NCBI RefSeq assembly: GCF_000003195.3
Contig: NC_012871.2
Span: 6,807,997-6,871,996, forward strand
Origin: Sorghum bicolor
Lineage: Eukaryota > Streptophyta > Magnoliopsida > Poales > Poaceae
Length of the DNA: 64,000 nucleotides
Direction of reading: 5' to 3'
Shown: positions 11,101 to 25,402 of the stretch, piece after piece
Position numbering within the stretch: position 1 is the stretch's first letter
Layout: each line of letters opens with the position of its first letter
Program-made: the position numbers and the translations under genes
Notes under the pieces: generated by a model
What the model saw: only the letters and a program-made list of their open reading frames with translations
Told to the model about the DNA's origin: nothing
Database searches by the model: none

Positions 11101-12194
11101 AGAGAACTAAACAAGGCCTAAGACCCCTGAAGATGACAGTCTTCAATTTTCCGTAACTAACAAGCCAACCATTGGGCTTTGTAGTTAATTTGAGATTCTA
11201 AACTAAACCAACATGGTAGATAGAACTAGAACATTGGGCGTTTGTTTAGATGGAAGAATCAAACTAATCAAAACATCGAATCAAAATGAACCCGAAGAAT
11301 CTGGAGGTCGCTGGGGAGGTTGACGACAGACAACTCACCGGTGTCCTCGGCGGGGCGGGAGGCGAATCCCTCGCAGCGCTGCGACTGCCCCCACTGCATC
11401 CGGTAGCAGCTGTTCATCTCGATGACGGGCTTCCGGCTGTAGTCCCCGCGGATCCTGGGGTTGAAGTGCAGGATCCTGGGCGGCGCCTCGCCGTCGACGG
11501 CCTTGGTGCCGACCAGCTCGACCATGAACTGCGACACCATGACGGCGGCCTCCCCGTCCTTGCGCTCGGCGATCTTGGGGTCGTACTCGGGCCTGGCGGG
11601 TCGGGGCCGGGCCACCACGGTAACGTGCGAGCCCACGGCGAGCCCGCAGGGGAGCTCCACCACGCGCACGCCGTCGTAGGGCAGCTGCTCCCGGTGCACG
11701 GAGATGGACGCGGGGCATGTCGGCGGCGGCGGCGACGACGCGGGCGCGGACGCGGAGGTGGAGGCGGAGGCGGGGTTGGGGATGGACTGGAGGTGGGCGA
11801 GGTGCGGCTTGGCCGCGGCGAAGGCGTCGGCGGCGGTGGTGTCGAACGGGGTGGCCGTGGCGTTGGGCCGCGGGAGGAGGAGGAGGGACGAGAAGATCGG
11901 GAGCCGGGGCGTTGAGCTCGGGCCCGGTGCGGCGGCGGGGAAGGCTGGCTTGGAGGGGCGGGCGGGGGAGTACGGCGACGTGAACGCCGCCGCCGCGGCC
12001 TCTAGCTCCCGCCGGCGCGGGTGCTGGAAGGGGAGCGACGAGGAGGAGGAGGTGGCGGCGGGGGAGGACGACGACGCCAGGAAGGGCAGCAAGGGGAGCT
12101 CGAAGAGGAGCACGAAGGCGAAGTACCCGACCGCGGCGGTTAGGAGGCCCGCGCGGACCAGGCGCTTCTTCCGCGCAGCCGGCGCCGGCGGCAT
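8142..12194 (-). CDS. galectin-domain GT31 galactosyltransferase GALT-A (Hyp O-galactosyltransferase type)
   Basis: Likely transfers galactose from UDP-Gal to hydroxyproline of arabinogalactan proteins in the Golgi, by similarity to the GALT2-6 type. There are seven exons: 12194-11339, 10204-9972, 9883-9596, 9512-9384, 9270-9097, 8566-8459 and 8351-8142. All introns are GT-AG and the frame is continuous over 665 aa. The first in-frame ATG is at 12194. Residues 13-40 are a signal anchor; 41-160 form a low-complexity stem. A galectin domain (about 174-345) carries HFNPR at 243-247. The GT31 domain includes [15 protein letters not shown] and KCDDDTF, with the DXD at 515-517. It ends [12 protein letters not shown]...CCNVR. 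Exon 1 is GC-rich, as is common in grasses. A MITE lies in intron 1. The lectin-GT31 class also includes the N-glycan enzyme GALT1, so the acceptor is inferred. Confidence 0.92.
8605..8790. repeat. imperfect tandem duplication in GALT-A intron 5
   Basis: TAGAATGTCAAGAAGAGCTG at 8622 recurs as TAGAATGTCAAGAAAAGCTG at 8709. Each is followed by TTGTCCACTA and GGATAGAGAAAGGGG. A second small duplication, TTAGATTAGACTAGGATA, sits inside the right copy. Confidence 0.7.
10876..11118. mobile_element. GGCCTTGTTTAG-family MITE in GALT-A intron 1
   Basis: 243 bp, GGCCTTGTTTAGTTCC to GAACTAAACAAGGCC, flanked by TAA at 10873-10875 and 11119-11121. It lies within intron 1 and does not touch splice sites. 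Confidence 0.88.
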
Positions 12195-13045
12195 CGTCGC
12201 GGGCGGGCGGGCGGCGGAAGGTTCTGAAAGAAGGCGGTGGGGGGAGGGAGTAGCCGTTTGGTGCGGGAGGGGGCGCGGGGTGGTGGTACTAATACTGCTA
12301 GCTGAGAGAGAGGAGGGTCGGTCGGTCGGGGTCGCCGGGTCGGACCGCGGCGAGGTGAGCTCAGCTGAGGTGAGCTGTGACCGTTGGGGTGGGGGGTCGC
12401 CGCGGCGGCGGCGCGAGGGCCCTGCCTGGTGAGGAGGGAGGAACAGCCAACACAAACGGATGGGAGGAGGAAATACTTGTAGTATATTTGTAACGGTTTT
12501 GTTGGGTTGGTTAGAATCTTGGGTTGTTTTTACTTTTTTATATAATCTTGTGTTGAAAGAGGGCGATTGGATGACACGGCAGTTTTGGTGTTGGCCTGAT
12601 CGCCGGCCGGCCGGCCGGCCAGCACGAACGCGGAGAAGGAGCGGAACCCCACGGCCACCGCCACTTCCGGTGCGTGTGCAGGCGACCCATCACGCAGCCC
12701 CCACACCGCCGCGCCTGACGACGGGTTCGCGGCTGGCGGGAGTGGCCGCGTGTGCCCCGGCCCATCGCGTGTTTTGGCACATGCTTTGCTCGTGTCTGTC
12801 TGGCTCTGGCCCCGGTCCTGCTCCTGCACCGGCAGAGCAGGGCGCGACGCAACGGGCGGCGGACCGCGATCTCCACGTGCCGCCGCCGTGGACTGGGACC
12901 GGAAATGCTGTGGACGCCAAGACGGTCACGCAAGAGAACCGTGGCGGGGCGAGTCGACGTGCTACGCGGCACGGCGGCTGGCTCTAGACTCTATAGGGTA
13001 CGTGAGAGTTCGTTCACGCTTACAGTCGCCGACAGTCCTAGTATA
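12195..13045. promoter_or_regulatory. GC-rich 5' region of GALT-A
   Basis: Probable 5' untranslated region and promoter. It is rich in CpG, with a GGCC tetranucleotide run at 12604-12620. The coding frame stays open upstream of the start on the minus strand to about 12455, but there is no ATG before 12194. No second gene is supported. Confidence 0.45.
12537..12544 (-). promoter_or_regulatory. candidate TATA box of GALT-A
   Basis: TATATAAA on the minus strand, about 340 bases upstream of the ATG. It would place transcription start near 12510. It is the best TATA-like motif in the region, but GC-rich plant promoters may lack one. Confidence 0.35.
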
Positions 13046-13220
13046 TAATTTTAGGCAACGAGTATTTTTTATTTGTATTTAATAAATATTGTCTAATCAT
13101 AGATTAATTGTATTTAAAAAAATTATATTACAAAAATTATATAATTAGTTTTTATTTTTATTTATATTTAATGTTTCATATATGCGTCTAAAGATTTTGT
13201 GTGATAGGATTCTACCTGTT
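13046..13220. mobile_element. decayed GGCCTTGTTTAG-family MITE
   Basis: Recognisable order of family phrases: TTTGTATTTAATAAATATTG, CTAATCATAGATTAA, TATATTTAATGTTTCATA, GTCTAAAGATTTTGTGTGA. The termini are lost. Confidence 0.55.
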
Positions 13221-14026
13221 TAATTATTAGTGCAATCGTCTACCCCCAACACAACCCGGTCCCCACACACCCAACAAACAAAAAAAAACCGTCTAGAAGT
13301 TTTCGAATTTTTTAAAGCGAAGCACGTACGTAGTGCATCTTGAAGTTGAGATACAAATTCAATCTAGAAAAATCATATCAAAATAACAGATTTTTGTGTG
13401 CATTTAAACTTTTATTAAGAGAAAGTTCTTGGGCTTTTGTCTTTTTAGCACATATATGCGCCTTTTTTTTCATATGTTTTTTACAAAACAGTTTTGCATC
13501 TAAATTTCTGAAGTTTTTCACAGTCAAGAAACTTGTAGACATTTAACTTGTGACTACCTTCGTTGTGAATACCACTATACAAACACACATGATAGCCACG
13601 ACACTTGTGCTCATCAATCATTAGAACTCTAAATGACCAAATTCGGGGCATATAAATATGTTCAATGGTACACAAAAACACACAACAGACATCAATTAGA
13701 CTTTCATCCGTTGATCCTTGCATGGTTTCTAATTTCATTAAGTCCTATTGTTGTCGTTCTAGTTGTCCAATCAAGGGTTGTTAATGTTAATTACTTACCA
13801 TAAGGTATTAGTGGCACAGTTTTTGGTAAGAGCGTCGTGGATTTTGAGTCCAATAGGTGCAGGTAAGGGGGGCTATCCCATCCCCTTTAATCCCTGGATT
13901 TTAAGTTTGGGTTCGGTTTCGGGTTCTAGGTTCCACCCAGATGCCCAATGGAGGCCCAGAACAGATCGTTTTGTGGGAGATTTTTGTTAGAGGAACTTGA
14001 AAACTTCTTCTCTTTCTCCATTTGAG
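13221..14026. other. intergenic, no gene seen
   Basis: AT-rich. No splice-consistent coding frame and no terminal repeats were recognised. Confidence 0.35.
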
Positions 14027-14484
14027 GTCTTGTTTAGATGCGAAAACTTTTTAGATTTCGCTACTGTAGCACTTTCGTTTGTTCGTGACAAATATCATCT
14101 AATCATAGACTAACTAGGCTCAAAAGATTCGTCTTGCGATTACAGCTAAACTGTGTAATTAGTTTTTATTTTCGTCTATATTTAATGCTTCATGTATATG
14201 CCGCAAGATTCGATGTGACGGGGAATCTTGAAAACTTTTTGGTTTTTTGGGTGAACAAAAAAATTGGTGAAATGGACACTGTAGCACTTTCATTTATATT
14301 TAACAAATATTATCCAATTATGGACTAACTAGGCCCAAAAGATCCATCTCGCAAATTACAGATAAATTGTGTAATTAGTTATTATTTTTATTTATATTTA
14401 ATGATTTATGCATTCGCTGTAAGATTCGATGTGACGAGAAATCTAAAATTTTTGGTAAATTTTTTTAGGAACTAAACAAGGCCC
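14027..14484. mobile_element. two fused GGCCTTGTTTAG-family MITEs in tandem
   Basis: The first copy spans about 14027-14258 (GGTCTTGTTTAGATGC to GGTTTTTTGGGTGAAC). The second, from about 14259, begins in AAATGGACACTGTAGCAC and ends GGAACTAAACAAGGCCC. The inner termini are eroded, suggesting end-to-end insertion or unequal recombination between copies. Confidence 0.65.
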
Positions 14485-14489
14485 TTCTA

Positions 14490-14835
14490 ATGTTCCACAA
14501 ACTTCATAGCACTATGGGCAGACAGAGGAATTTTATATGGTAATCTTTGCAATGAAGTTGAAACCAATAATCAAGGGCCTCCCGTAAGATTCTTGGAACC
14601 CTATCCCAACCTAAAGCCTCCTTAAAACAAGTCCAACTATTTTTTGCCATGATGCAATTGAAGAAAATGTGATATGTTGTTTCACTCACCCACATAGATA
14701 TCACTTTTTATGTCCTTTCCAATTTCCCTTTTTTTCAGATTCACCTCAGTCTGTAATCTATCTTGAGTTGCATAAAGACTTAATTTCACTGGTATTCTAT
14801 TTTTCCATAGTTTTGTCATCCTTCTGCTGGCCACC
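14490..14835 (-). pseudogene. LINE-type retroelement fragment (zf-RVT region)
   Basis: The minus-strand reading gives KLWKNRIPVKLSLYATQDRL, then a one-base slip and a stop, then ETTYHIFFNCIMAKNSWTCF and KEALGWDR. This pattern (WK...IP.K, then the CX2C-like block reduced to ETTYH.F..C..A...W) is the C-terminal zinc-binding region that follows reverse transcriptase in plant non-LTR elements. No RT core is seen beyond 14835. It is a short decayed fragment. Confidence 0.7.
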
Positions 14836-14994
14836 CCGTAAAGGTTAATCAGACATACTGTATATTACAGAAGAAAATTTGTATTAAAACAAAGGCCACT
14901 GTAACAAAACACGACGCCATCCAACGCATGGGTGGCCAATAATCTACGCAGCAATCCACTGCCGTAAAGAAAGCCTTTTGTCCATTCCAGATTA

Positions 14995-15427
14995 GGGAGT
15001 GTTTGGTTGATGTTGTTAAAGTTTAACATATAATATAGTATTTTCATTTTATTTGACAATTAGAGTCTAATCATGGATTAATTAGGCTCAAAAGATTCGG
15101 CTCGCAAATTACTCTCTAGCTGTGTTTTTAGTTTTACAAATAGTCTATATTTAGGGGGGGTGTTTGGGACGGCTCTACTCCATGTTTTTCAGCTTCGCTC
15201 CATATCTTTTAGTCAAACAGTTTCAGCTCCACACACTCAGTTCAAGGAAAAAGGGTGAAGTTGTGAGAGCAACTAAAGAGGTACTTCATAAACTCCAGTT
15301 TTTTGTGGAGCTGCTCCATGGTGGAGTTTATGGATCAGTTCTAAACACCTCCTTAATACTTCATGCATGTGTCCAAACATTTGATGTAACGAGCCATAAA
15401 CTTTAATGTTTGAAACCAAACGGACCC
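14995..15427. mobile_element. MITE split by another MITE
   Basis: Outer element from GGGAGTGTTTGGTTGATG (after TTA at 14992-14994) to about GAAACCAAACGGACCC. The body continues across the insertion at 15154-15352: TAGTCTATATTTA on one side, TTAATACTTCATGCATG on the other. The right target duplication is not exact. Confidence 0.6.
15154..15352. mobile_element. nested MITE with TTA target duplication
   Basis: 199 bp, starting GGGGGGGTGTTTGG and ending GTTCTAAACACCTCC, flanked by TTA at 15151-15153 and 15353-15355. It contains inverted phrases about CTCCATG...CATGGTGGAG. Confidence 0.78.
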
Positions 15428-15540
15428 AGTCCATGAAAGAATGTAATTATGAGATATATTCAGTCAAAGTAACTCAACTTTAACTTAAGTTTTTAGTAAA
15501 TAATATTAATATTTATATCTCTAAACAATATTTATTATAA

Positions 15541-15783
15541 GGCCTTGTTTAGTTCCCAAAAAATTTTGCAAAATTTTTCAGATTACTCGTCACATCGAAT
15601 CTTTAGACGCATGCATAGAGTATTAAATATAGATAAAAATAAAAACTAATTGCACAGTTTGGTCGAAATTGACGAGACGAATCTTTTGAGCCTAGTTAGT
15701 CTATGACTGGACAATTTTTATCAAATACAAACGAAAGTGCTACAGTATCGATTTTGCAAAAATTTTTGGAACTAAACAAGGCC
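15541..15783. mobile_element. GGCCTTGTTTAG-family MITE (orientation A)
   Basis: 243 bp, GGCCTTGTTTAGTTCCC to GGAACTAAACAAGGCC, flanked by TAA at 15538-15540 and 15784-15786. Internal CGAAAGTGCTACAGTATCG is near the right end. Confidence 0.9.
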
Positions 15784-15955
15784 TAAGTTTAGTCATTGCA
15801 TTCTCACAGAGCACGCTCGCCAACCGCCGTACCTGGCACCGGAACCACCGGTGCCCGCCCGCGCACGTTAAAGAAAAAAAACACCCAGAGCGGCTGGTCA
15901 TTGGCCAGCGCATTTTTGCCAATCATATGAGAATATCAGATATGTTTTCTGATTA

Positions 15956-16198
15956 GGCCTTGTTTAGTTACGAAAAATTTTAGAAAATAGACACTGTAGC
16001 ATTTTCGTTTGTATTTGACAAATATTGTCCAATCATGGACTAACTAGGCTCAAAAGATTCGTCTCGTCAATTTCGACCAAACTGTGCAATTAGTTTTTAT
16101 TTTCGTCTATATTTAATACTCCATGCATGCGTCTAAAGATTCGATGTGACGGAGAATGTGAAAAATTTTACAAAATTTTCTAGGAAGTAAACAAGGCC
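15956..16198. mobile_element. GGCCTTGTTTAG-family MITE (orientation B)
   Basis: 243 bp, flanked by TTA at 15953-15955 and 16199-16201. It is inverted relative to the copy at 15541-15783, with 172 bp between them. Confidence 0.9.
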
Positions 16199-16731
16199 TT
16201 ATTAGCCAACGGGCGCCGCATGGCAGCACGGCCATGGTGGCATCGGACTCAACATCATCATCGGCGGTTAGCATAACATATGGCATCGAATACTTTGTCA
16301 AGGCGACCATGATTATAGATATGTAGTATTTATGCATGGTTGCCACTAGCTGTGCAGGGCCATCCAGCAGAAGATCATCTGATTAATTAAACCAAAGCAC
16401 CGGAGATGATGATTTGATTTTGTGTTGGACGTGGACCCCGGATCATGGGAATCGGACGGTGCGGTGCGCCCCCCTGTCTGGGCTGGCGCCACTTGGAATT
16501 GGAATGCTGTCGCCGGCCAGATCATGGCCGCCTGTAATCCTTCTCGGTGCTGATCTCTTTTTCTAATTGCTGGGATGGCCTCCTTATCATACATAATATA
16601 CAGATACAGTGCAACTTTTGGCAGACACGCAATGTAGTGCTGGAGAAGAGCATATGGAGTCGCATTCACAATTGGTGGTAGGACCACCGTCTCCACGGAT
16701 GCAAATATAATAATGCCCACTTGGTTTGGAC
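16199..16731. other. intergenic, no gene seen
   Basis: Mixed-composition DNA with no credible open frame, exon chain or terminal repeats. Confidence 0.35.
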
Positions 16732-17265
16732 CAAGCCTGGGCATTCGGGTTACCCGATTTTTTCGGATCGGGTAGTTCGGGTAATTTAAAATTCAGGTAA
16801 TGGAAATTGTTATCCGATATTAGTCCCGAAAAAACACTACCCGCAATTTCGGGTACCCGATAATTCGGGTTCGGGTATTCCCGATTTACCCGAATTTTCA
16901 AAAAATAACACACTATACAAAATTTCAATAGCAATTTATATATAATTTCAGCAGCAATTTGTATAGAATTCCAATAGCATTTTGTAGAGAATAATATATT
17001 ACTATCACTTGTTCAAACAAAGAGAATTATGTTCTAATAAATTGATAAGTTTTAATATTTAACTAATAACATATGATAAATACAAAGATATAGACAAATA
17101 TTTGGGTAATTCGGGTAGTTCGGGTACTGGGGGATACTACCCGAATTACCCAAACTAATTTCGGGTAATCAAAATTGCTATCCGAATTTAGGATCGGGTA
17201 CCTCGGGTTCGGGTAATTCGGGTCCGGGTTCGCGTAATGGGTATCGGGTAATTTGCCCAGGCTTA
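16732..17265. mobile_element. hAT-like non-autonomous element
   Basis: 534 bp with terminal repeats CAAGCCTGGGCA (left) and TAAGCCTGGGCA (right, read inward). The 8-bp target duplication GTTTGGAC is at 16724-16731 and 17266-17273. Both ends are packed with short subterminal motifs of the form TCGGGTA or TACCCGA in both orientations. An 8-bp duplication and clustered subterminal motifs fit the hAT superfamily. There is no transposase. Confidence 0.82.
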
Positions 17266-17441
17266 GTTTGGACCATTGGCTTGATCCAAAATTTACTAAC
17301 ACTGAGCTAAAATGACATGTCCTGAAATTGGTTTAGCAACTACTGTTATTTTACCTTCACTGTATCTGTATCCCTTCACTGACAAACTCCGCGATCCTAT
17401 GGCTGGTATTATAGTGGACACACCATTTTTTTCAATACTTA

Positions 17442-17684
17442 GGCCTTGTTTAGATACACCTAAAAACCCAAAACTTTACAAGATTTCCTGTCACATCAAA
17501 TCTTGCAGCACATGCATGAAGTATTAAATATAGATAAAAAAAATAACTAATTGCACAGTTTATATGTAAATCACGAGATGAATCTTTTAAGCCTAGTTAC
17601 TCTATAATTAGACAATGTTTGTCAAATAAAAACGAAAATGCTACAGTGTCAAAATCTAAAAATTTTTTGCATCTAAACAAGGCC
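17442..17684. mobile_element. GGCCTTGTTTAG-family MITE
   Basis: 243 bp in orientation A, GGCCTTGTTTAGATAC to GCATCTAAACAAGGCC, flanked by TTA at 17439-17441 and 17685-17687. Confidence 0.9.
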
Positions 17685-18510
17685 TTATTTAAGGTTCTAA
17701 TGAACTGATGATTACACGGGAATAGGGGAAAGCGTCTGTTGACCCAGCTTTGGCAGGATCAATCAAGCACAAAACAGAGACATTTGGAGGCACACGCATC
17801 TATCTATCTATTAAAATGGAAGCTGAGTTATTGCACGGCCACTCAAAGACGTTGGACGAAACACGGAAAGAGCACCACACGCACGCACACCATACATGCC
17901 AACGAGGCAAATGATTGGTTTTCTCAAATCATTTTGGAATTTGCAGCTGAACACAGGGCTCCACCAGTAGGCGATTTTCTGTATAATAAACCATACTAAA
18001 AAATAGCAATGCAAACTTGTGCCCTATGCACTGCACATGGGAGCAAACAGCAGGAGATATATATAGATAGCAGTAATGCACTAAATAATAATGTACAACC
18101 ATGTTTCCACACAATCAGACACTACTGCTGTCTGTCTCTCCAAGGTTTTGTTTACATGATGACAGGAGCAAATCAATCCACCAGCTTATCTGCTTAGACG
18201 TTTGTTTGCTCTGGCAAATCTGGAGCTAAAAGGCACTGAGTTCCCAAGCATACATTAATTAGCGCAAGCCACTGGGGCTACTACAACAAGGCGACAATAA
18301 CATGTGAAGCGGGAACACCGGAACACCTCACTGAAGAATCACAGCACCCATAGTGGTCAGAGTTGTTGGTCTCTTGCACTAGATATCATCAACCGAGCGA
18401 AATTTACATCTTGGCTTTGGCACCGGAGTGTAAACACACACGATAAGCAGCAACCCTAGCAGTCACACATCAAGACAGACGGCTGTGCGATTACGCCACC
18501 ACGCTGCAGA
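17685..18510. other. downstream flank of the RABE gene
   Basis: The part next to 18510 is the expected 3' untranslated region of the Rab gene. The remainder has no gene or repeat that I recognise. Confidence 0.4.
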
Positions 18511-22308
<3,798 letters not shown>

Positions 22309-22355
22309 GCTACTCCTCCGCCTCCTCGCGCTCCCTGGCGGCGGTCTCCTCCGGG

Positions 22356-22387
<32 letters not shown>

Positions 22388-23091
22388 ACGACCGAGGAGG
22401 GGGGTGGAGGTGGAAGCAAAGGAAGGGGACGGAGGCGAAGCGAAGCAGGGAACAAGAGCGAGAAAGGAGGTGGGGGGAAGGAGGCGTCCAGCTGTACGCG
22501 ACGAGCGAGCGAGAGAAAAAACAAGCCGAGGACGGGGAGAGCTGGAGGTGTACTGTACTGTACCAGGACGGTAGAGAGAGTAGTACTGTACTCTCGCCTG
22601 CCGCCGCGCCCCGCGCCGCGCGGGTATCTGGCGTCGGATCGTATCGCCATCGCATCGGCCAGTGGAGCGAGCTCCGCTGCGTCGGCGTCGGTTTGGTCGG
22701 GTCGGGTTGGTTGGACCTGGCGGCTGGCGGCGGCGGCGTACAGCGGAACGGAACGGGCGTTGTTGCTGGTGGTTAGTTGCCTTGGCTTGGCCTTGCACTG
22801 CCTGCCAGCCGCGGCCATTTCAAAAACTGCCAATTTGGGGGGGAGGGATGGTTGCAAGCCAAGACCAAGACTGTGGTTCGGCTGATGAATACCTCTGATT
22901 TGGGTTAGCTGGCTCCTGATCATTGATTCACGGCCAAAACGTATGCCAACGGAACGGGGATCCTTTGGGACCCGACAGGATCAAAGTCCAGATCTCATTT
23001 CGTTGTCATCCGGCCTGTTTGATCCATCCATAGAAGCTAGTAATGGTTAGATGCTGCCAATAATTAGTTCTTTTTAGTTCTAAGCACCTAA
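22309..23091. promoter_or_regulatory. 5' region of the RABE gene
   Basis: GC-rich DNA just upstream of the ATG, probably the 5' untranslated region and core promoter, then mixed composition. No convincing TATA box was placed. It contains the CT microsatellite at 22360-22387. Confidence 0.4.
22360..22387. repeat. CT dinucleotide tract near the RABE start
   Basis: About 14 CT units ending about 50 bases upstream of the ATG on the minus strand, so GA-rich in the transcript. CT/GA tracts are common in plant 5' untranslated regions. Confidence 0.9.
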
Positions 23092-23251
23092 GGGCACTCA
23101 CAATGTGGACTTGGAGTCTAAATAAAACTTGGAGTCTTATTTTTTCTACCTCTTTCTTCAATAAATATGCTGCCACATCAGCAAAATACCATAAATAATA
23201 TGTAATTAATTGTCTTGGACACTGTGATAGAGTCTTGCATTGGGAGTGCCC
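23092..23251. mobile_element. 160-bp MITE
   Basis: Begins GGGCACTCACAATG, ends CATTGGGAGTGCCC, flanked by TAA at 23089-23091 and 23252-23254. It includes a small internal repeat of ACTTGGAGTCT. Confidence 0.8.
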
Positions 23252-24103
23252 TAATAGCTACTACAGTCTATGTTGTTTGTATCCATTGTAGCTACTATAC
23301 TTCATAGCTAATTTCAGTTGGTATTAGCTAGTTTGATCCAATTAATGAAATCAAACTAGTGAAACAGTTGTTAGCTGGGTATTCAATTAGCTAGACGTGT
23401 TTGAATACAGTGAGCTAATTATTAGCAGCTATCTCTATGGATCCAAACAGGACCTTAATTACCAACTATCTTTACTAGTTGGCAAAGCCAGCTAGTAGTT
23501 ACCTGACCAATATCAACTATGATTTATTAGTTAGCTAACTATTAGCAAGTATGGATCTATCTAAAACCACCCTACGTATGCTTCATCCTGCCCCTTTGAT
23601 CTTGTCACCTTCTCATTAGTGAGGTTCTCAAACATGTTTTTTTTTTCCCATTTTGCATCCCGTGAATCAAACTGAAACAAACAGAACTTAATCTGATTAT
23701 TTAATTGCATAACCCGACCAATAACGTACTACACCAGCAGCCCGGGACGGGGAAGCGAGCAGCAGACCGCAATGAGTCAGCACGGAGCCATGGAAACAAA
23801 ACAACAGCTCAAAAGGTACATGAACAGAATATACTTGTGTACGTCGCCATCCCAGCGCCACGCACACATACAGATACAGGTAACTAAAGCATAGTAATCT
23901 ATCATCAGAGCATAAAAAGAAGCGAGCTACTGTATCTTTGCCAGCTAACCCATGATTATATTCTCACAATCAGCAGCAACCAGCAGCTTCAGCTTTCTCT
24001 ATGCCAGTTCACTTCTTCGGCCCAAATTACAAGGACAACTCACATATACTACCAGAACCAGAGCATTGTATGACAGCTGCAGAAAAAGCAAGACATAGTC
24101 AAA
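23252..24103. other. intergenic, partial MITE-like DNA
   Basis: About 23270-23460 is rich in TAGCTA and CTAGTTTGAT phrases and ends GATCCAAACAGGACCTTAA, like a decayed Tourist-type element. No gene is seen to 24103. Confidence 0.4.
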
Positions 24104-24323
24104 GGCCTTGTTTAGACTTTACAAGATTTCCACATCGAATCTTGCGGCACATGCATAGAGTATTAAATATAGATAAAAATAAAAACTAATTACACAGTTT
24201 GTCTGTAAATCGCGAGACGAATCTTTTAAGCCTAGTTACTCTATGATTGGACAATGTTTGTCAAATAAAAACGAAAGTGCTACAGTGTCAAAATGCAAAA
24301 AGTTTTTGCATCTAAACAAGCCC
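24104..24323. mobile_element. GGCCTTGTTTAG-family MITE, eroded
   Basis: Orientation A, from GGCCTTGTTTAGACTTTAC to GCATCTAAACAAGCCC. It is shorter than full copies at the left. No clean target duplication. Confidence 0.75.
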
Positions 24324-24721
24324 AAAATAGCAACAATTTGTGCATTGTTCGATGGCTCCTTGACCCAGCTCATCAAGACCAAGCTCATCAAAACGGCCAC
24401 CAAAAGCTCTTACCCTCCGTTATACTTTTTACATTGCCATATACTAGTCACCGTGTTTTGTTTACGCACAGACGTATCCGATTGGTTCAAGTCCATTGTC
24501 CATCATGGTTTTTGAGATACAAAAACTGTGAGGTTCGACATTTGGTCAAATAGTAGACTCTGGACATTTTTAAATTTATTTCTATTAATGGTGAATGTAA
24601 CTCATATGCACATGCTCCATCAAGCAAAATTAAAATGTGTTGTCCATCTCATTGTCATAAAAGAGAAAAATATTCAAAAGAATCATGGCTTCGATGGTTA
24701 AAAACACAAAATAAAAGCTGC

Positions 24722-24847
24722 CATAGATGGGATTCACATTCACTGCGTGAGAGATGGGATTCACATTCACTGAGTGAGAGATAGCAACCCAAATCTGTAC
24801 ATGTGTGATGCTTTACTTGGGATTCACTGAGTGAGAGATAGCAACCC
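24722..24847. repeat. short tandem repeat block
   Basis: GGGATTCACATTCACTG occurs twice and GGGATTCACTGAGTGAGAGA once. GAGAGATAGCAACCCAAAT occurs twice. These are irregular units of about 30 to 75 bp. Confidence 0.65.
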
Positions 24848-25402
24848 AAATTTGTTGTCTTCAAAAGTTTAAGATGCTTGGTATCAAAGGCATATGCTCA
24901 ATATGCTTCGGGGGGAAAAAATGTAAGCTAAGCAATAAATTACGGTAACAAAGTAAAGTCTTAACTGAATAAGATAACCCGCTGAAATCTTGAAGGTTGC
25001 GCTGCTACCTGGTGAGTTTAGCTGCAACTACAATCAGATCTTAAAGCCATACTAGAAATTAGTAATAATTTAGCTGAACCATTCCAACTCTCCGTATTTA
25101 CAAATGAAGTCCTTAAGCATCTCCAGAGCACCTGCGAACTTCTACCTACTTGGTTGGGGCCGAAAGAGAGCACGGTTCTAGTGTGCTACCTCACCCTGTC
25201 ACCCAATGTTGTAGCTAGGTAGGGTCAGTTTTTAGCATGTGAGACTCAAGGAGGATAAACTATGTATGAATTCATCCCAGGTAATGGACATTACTTTAAC
25301 CTTCTAACTTCCTGGTTACATGGGACTGGCACTATAGATGAGGGTAAAATGCTACTCATTCTTAATTGCTACTTTCTTTTCTTTTGAACTATGCCATCAT
25401 TG
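24848..25402. other. downstream flank of GALT-B
   Basis: Expected to include the 3' untranslated region of GALT-B near 25402. Nothing else is recognised. Confidence 0.35.

Noticed and set aside
11268..12455. Longer GALT-A protein starting at 12455
   Set aside because: The codon at 12455-12453 is TTG, not ATG. The first in-frame ATG is at 12194, directly before the signal anchor. The open upstream frame is ordinary GC-rich leader.
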